In this document: positions 7,528-8,479 of the stretch, in pieces
Layout of the letters: each line of letters opens with the position of its first letter
Position numbering within the stretch: position 1 is the stretch's first letter
Assembly (NCBI GenBank): GCA_016764835.1
Contig: JAESRD010000402.1
Location: forward strand, 1-8,479
DNA: 8,479 nt
Direction: 5' to 3'
From: Paracoccaceae bacterium
Lineage (GTDB): Bacteria; Pseudomonadota; Alphaproteobacteria; Rhodobacterales; Rhodobacteraceae
The notes under the pieces: model-generated
What the model was told of the DNA's origin: nothing
Database searches by the model: none
Seen by the model: only the letters and a program-made list of their open reading frames with translations
Program-made: the position numbers and the translations under genes

Positions 7528-7967
7528 CGCTTTGCCATTGGGCCGCTCAACCGCGCCAATAATGCCATAAATGTCTTTTGCTCAGCGGCGTTTAGCGGTG
7601 CCAAAGTCTCTTGGCTAATGTCGTGCGCACGCGCGAGGCTACACTCGTACAGCGCCCGGCCTTTGCGCGACGAGGCGACATATAGCCGCCGCTGGTCGCC
7701 GGGGTCACGGCGCGAGGTGATCAGCTCTTTGGCCCGCAGCCGGTCAATGACGCCTTTGATTGTTGCCGCATCCATAGAGGTGGCCCGGCCGAGGGCGTTT
7801 TGCGATGTTGGGCCCAGCTCGCATAGCTTGGCAAGGGCGGCAAACTGGGTCGAAGTCAGTGCTGGAATATGGCCACTGAAGATCGCCAAATGGCGCTGCG
7901 TCGCCTTGCGCAGCATAAAACCAATTTGTTCATCGAGCAGATAGGGAGGCGCGGGGTGATCATCCAT
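7524..7967 (-). CDS. MarR-family transcriptional regulator
   Basis: This is a dimeric winged helix-turn-helix DNA-binding protein of a family whose members often sense phenolic or other small catabolic substrates and release DNA on binding. The 147-aa protein has the usual length. Helix-turn-helix residues run from about 52 to 79 (GPTSQNALGRATSMDAATIK and the following helix), and the wing at 83-97 contains the family mark DPGDQRRLYV. The C-terminal helices (about 100-140) would form the dimer interface. I chose the ATG at 7967-7965; an upstream in-frame TTG at 7973 is possible but has poor ribosome-binding-site spacing. It points away from the FAD-subunit gene, so the 161-nt gap between them is a shared divergent promoter region holding two palindromes. 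Control of the surrounding catabolic genes is likely but inferred from position. Confidence 0.9.
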   Translation of the reverse strand: MDDHPAPPYLLDEQIGFMLRKATQRHLAIFSGHIPALTSTQFAALAKLCELGPTSQNALGRATSMDAATIKGVIDRLRAKELITSRRDPGDQRRLYVASSRKGRALYECSLARAHDISQETLAPLNAAEQKTFMALLARLSGPMAKR

Positions 7968-8011
7968 ATGCAATGATCCCGGCCCGGCGGCCTATCTGCA
8001 AGCAAAAACGC

Positions 8012-8024
8012 ACAGTGATACTGT
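8012..8024. promoter_or_regulatory. Inverted repeat ACAGT-GAT-ACTGT upstream of the marR-type gene
   Basis: A perfect 5-3-5 inverted repeat sits 45 nt upstream of the regulator's ATG and 10 nt before the TTGACA of the FAD-subunit gene. This position would suit autoregulation and control of the divergent gene. It is short and single-copy in the window, so it could be chance. Confidence 0.3.
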
Positions 8025-8033
8025 TTTTCACCA

Positions 8034-8063
8034 TTGACAGAACGGCGAGCGCGCCCGCAAAAT
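8034..8063 (+). promoter_or_regulatory. Possible sigma-70-type promoter of the FAD-subunit gene
   Basis: A consensus -35, TTGACA (8034-8039), is followed after 18 nt by CAAAAT (8058-8063), a moderate -10. The predicted start of transcription would fall on or near the GTATAC core at 8070-8075, where a bound repressor would block initiation. Confidence 0.4.
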
Positions 8064-8066
8064 CTA

Positions 8067-8080
8067 TATGTATACGAACA
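8067..8080 (+). promoter_or_regulatory. Putative operator, GTATAC-centred site upstream of the molybdenum hydroxylase FAD-subunit gene
   Basis: TATGTATACGAACA contains the 12-mer TGTATACGAACA (8069-8080), identical to the minus-strand site in front of hyuA, and in both places it lies just downstream of AAAATC. It is 49 nt before the FAD-subunit start. The same sequence in front of two catabolic genes facing opposite ways, about 6.7 kb apart, argues for a shared regulator. Confidence 0.5.
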
Positions 8081-8128
8081 ATAGCTGGGTGATGTTGCTC
8101 AGACCAGCTGGTGGCGCGAGAGGAGCAT

Positions 8129-8479
8129 ATGGTGCAAAACTATTATCGACCTTCGACCCTGGCCGATGCGCTGGCAGCAGCCCAAAACGGCGCGGTCATT
8201 GCCGCCGGCTGTACCGATCTTTTTGCCGCCAGCCAGAGCCAGACCATGCAAGGCCCAGTGCTCGACATTACGGGCCTTGCCGCTTTGCGCGGCGTGAGCC
8301 AGAGCGCTGCGGGGTGGCGCATTGGCGCTGCAACCAGCTGGGCCGATATTATTGCCGCCAAGCTGCCTGCCGCTTTTGCGGGGCTAAAGCAGGCGGCGCG
8401 CGAGGTTGGTTCGGTACAGATACAAACGTCGGCAACCATTGGCAGCAATCTATGCAATGCCTCGCCTGCGGCTGACGGC
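8129..8479 (+). CDS. Xanthine dehydrogenase/CO dehydrogenase-family FAD-binding (medium) subunit (partial, off right edge)
   Basis: In molybdenum hydroxylases of this family (xanthine, CO, nicotinate, isoquinoline and related enzymes) the medium subunit passes electrons from the iron-sulfur subunit to FAD. The 117 codons seen cover the N-terminal half of the FAD-binding domain; the family is usually about 270-290 aa. Motifs are AAGCTDLF (residues 25-32), matching the AGGTDL FAD loop but with cysteine for the second glycine; RIGAATSWADI (64-74); and TIGSNLCNASPAADG (103-117), matching the second FAD loop TIGGN(L)xNASPAAD. The ATG at 8129 is preceded by AGGAG (8121-8125), 3 nt away, within a longer GAGAGGAG run. 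The iron-sulfur and molybdenum-binding subunits would be expected to the right, outside the window. The substrate is unknown. Confidence 0.9.
   Translation, partial: MVQNYYRPSTLADALAAAQNGAVIAAGCTDLFAASQSQTMQGPVLDITGLAALRGVSQSAAGWRIGAATSWADIIAAKLPAAFAGLKQAAREVGSVQIQTSATIGSNLCNASPAADG

Noticed and set aside
8103..8112. ACCAGCTGGT perfect palindrome in the FAD-subunit leader
   Set aside because: Only 10 bp, single-copy, close to the ribosome binding site; may be chance in GC-rich DNA.
8068..8475. 135-codon plus-strand frame starting at 8068
   Set aside because: It overlaps the FAD-subunit frame, has no recognisable motif and starts within the operator; the frame from 8129 carries the family motifs and a good ribosome binding site.
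1..8479. CRISPR arrays, tRNA or rRNA genes
   Set aside because: I saw no regularly spaced repeats, cloverleaf-like segments or rRNA sequence on reading the window.

Overview
The window is GC-rich, densely packed bacterial DNA. Codon choice and the protein sequences suggest an alphaproteobacterium, probably of the Rhodobacterales (Roseobacter-like). This is an inference from family resemblance, because the window holds no rRNA or other marker gene.

Layout, left to right. (1) Positions 1-1298, minus strand: the N-terminal part of a HyuA-type hydantoinase/oxoprolinase, which runs off the left edge. Its similarity to the family appears to stop at about base 39, where the sequence becomes AT-richer. 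(2) Positions 1416-2798, plus strand, divergent from hyuA: a polytopic membrane protein of unknown function with a signal-like N-terminus. (3) Positions 2907-7527, plus strand: a complete five-gene ABC importer of the branched-chain amino acid/amide class (HAAT): Tat-type substrate-binding protein, two permeases and two ATPases. The last four genes are joined by 1-4 nt overlaps, and a strong hairpin lies between the binding-protein gene and the first permease gene. (4) Positions 7524-7967, minus strand: a MarR-family regulator that overlaps the end of the last transporter gene tail to tail. (5) Positions 8129-8479, plus strand: the start of an FAD-binding (medium) subunit of a xanthine dehydrogenase/CO dehydrogenase-type molybdenum hydroxylase, which runs off the right edge.

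The set reads as one catabolic locus. The ABC importer would bring in a small polar or nitrogen-containing compound, the molybdenum hydroxylase would hydroxylate it (typically an N-heterocycle), and the HyuA-type enzyme would open a cyclic amide using ATP. The substrate cannot be named from the sequence. Three promoter regions (hyuA/membrane protein, transporter, FAD subunit) carry related TGTAT-centred palindromes. The hyuA and FAD-subunit copies share an identical 12-mer, which suggests one regulator ties the units together. The MarR protein is a local candidate, but a GntR-type regulator outside the window is equally possible.
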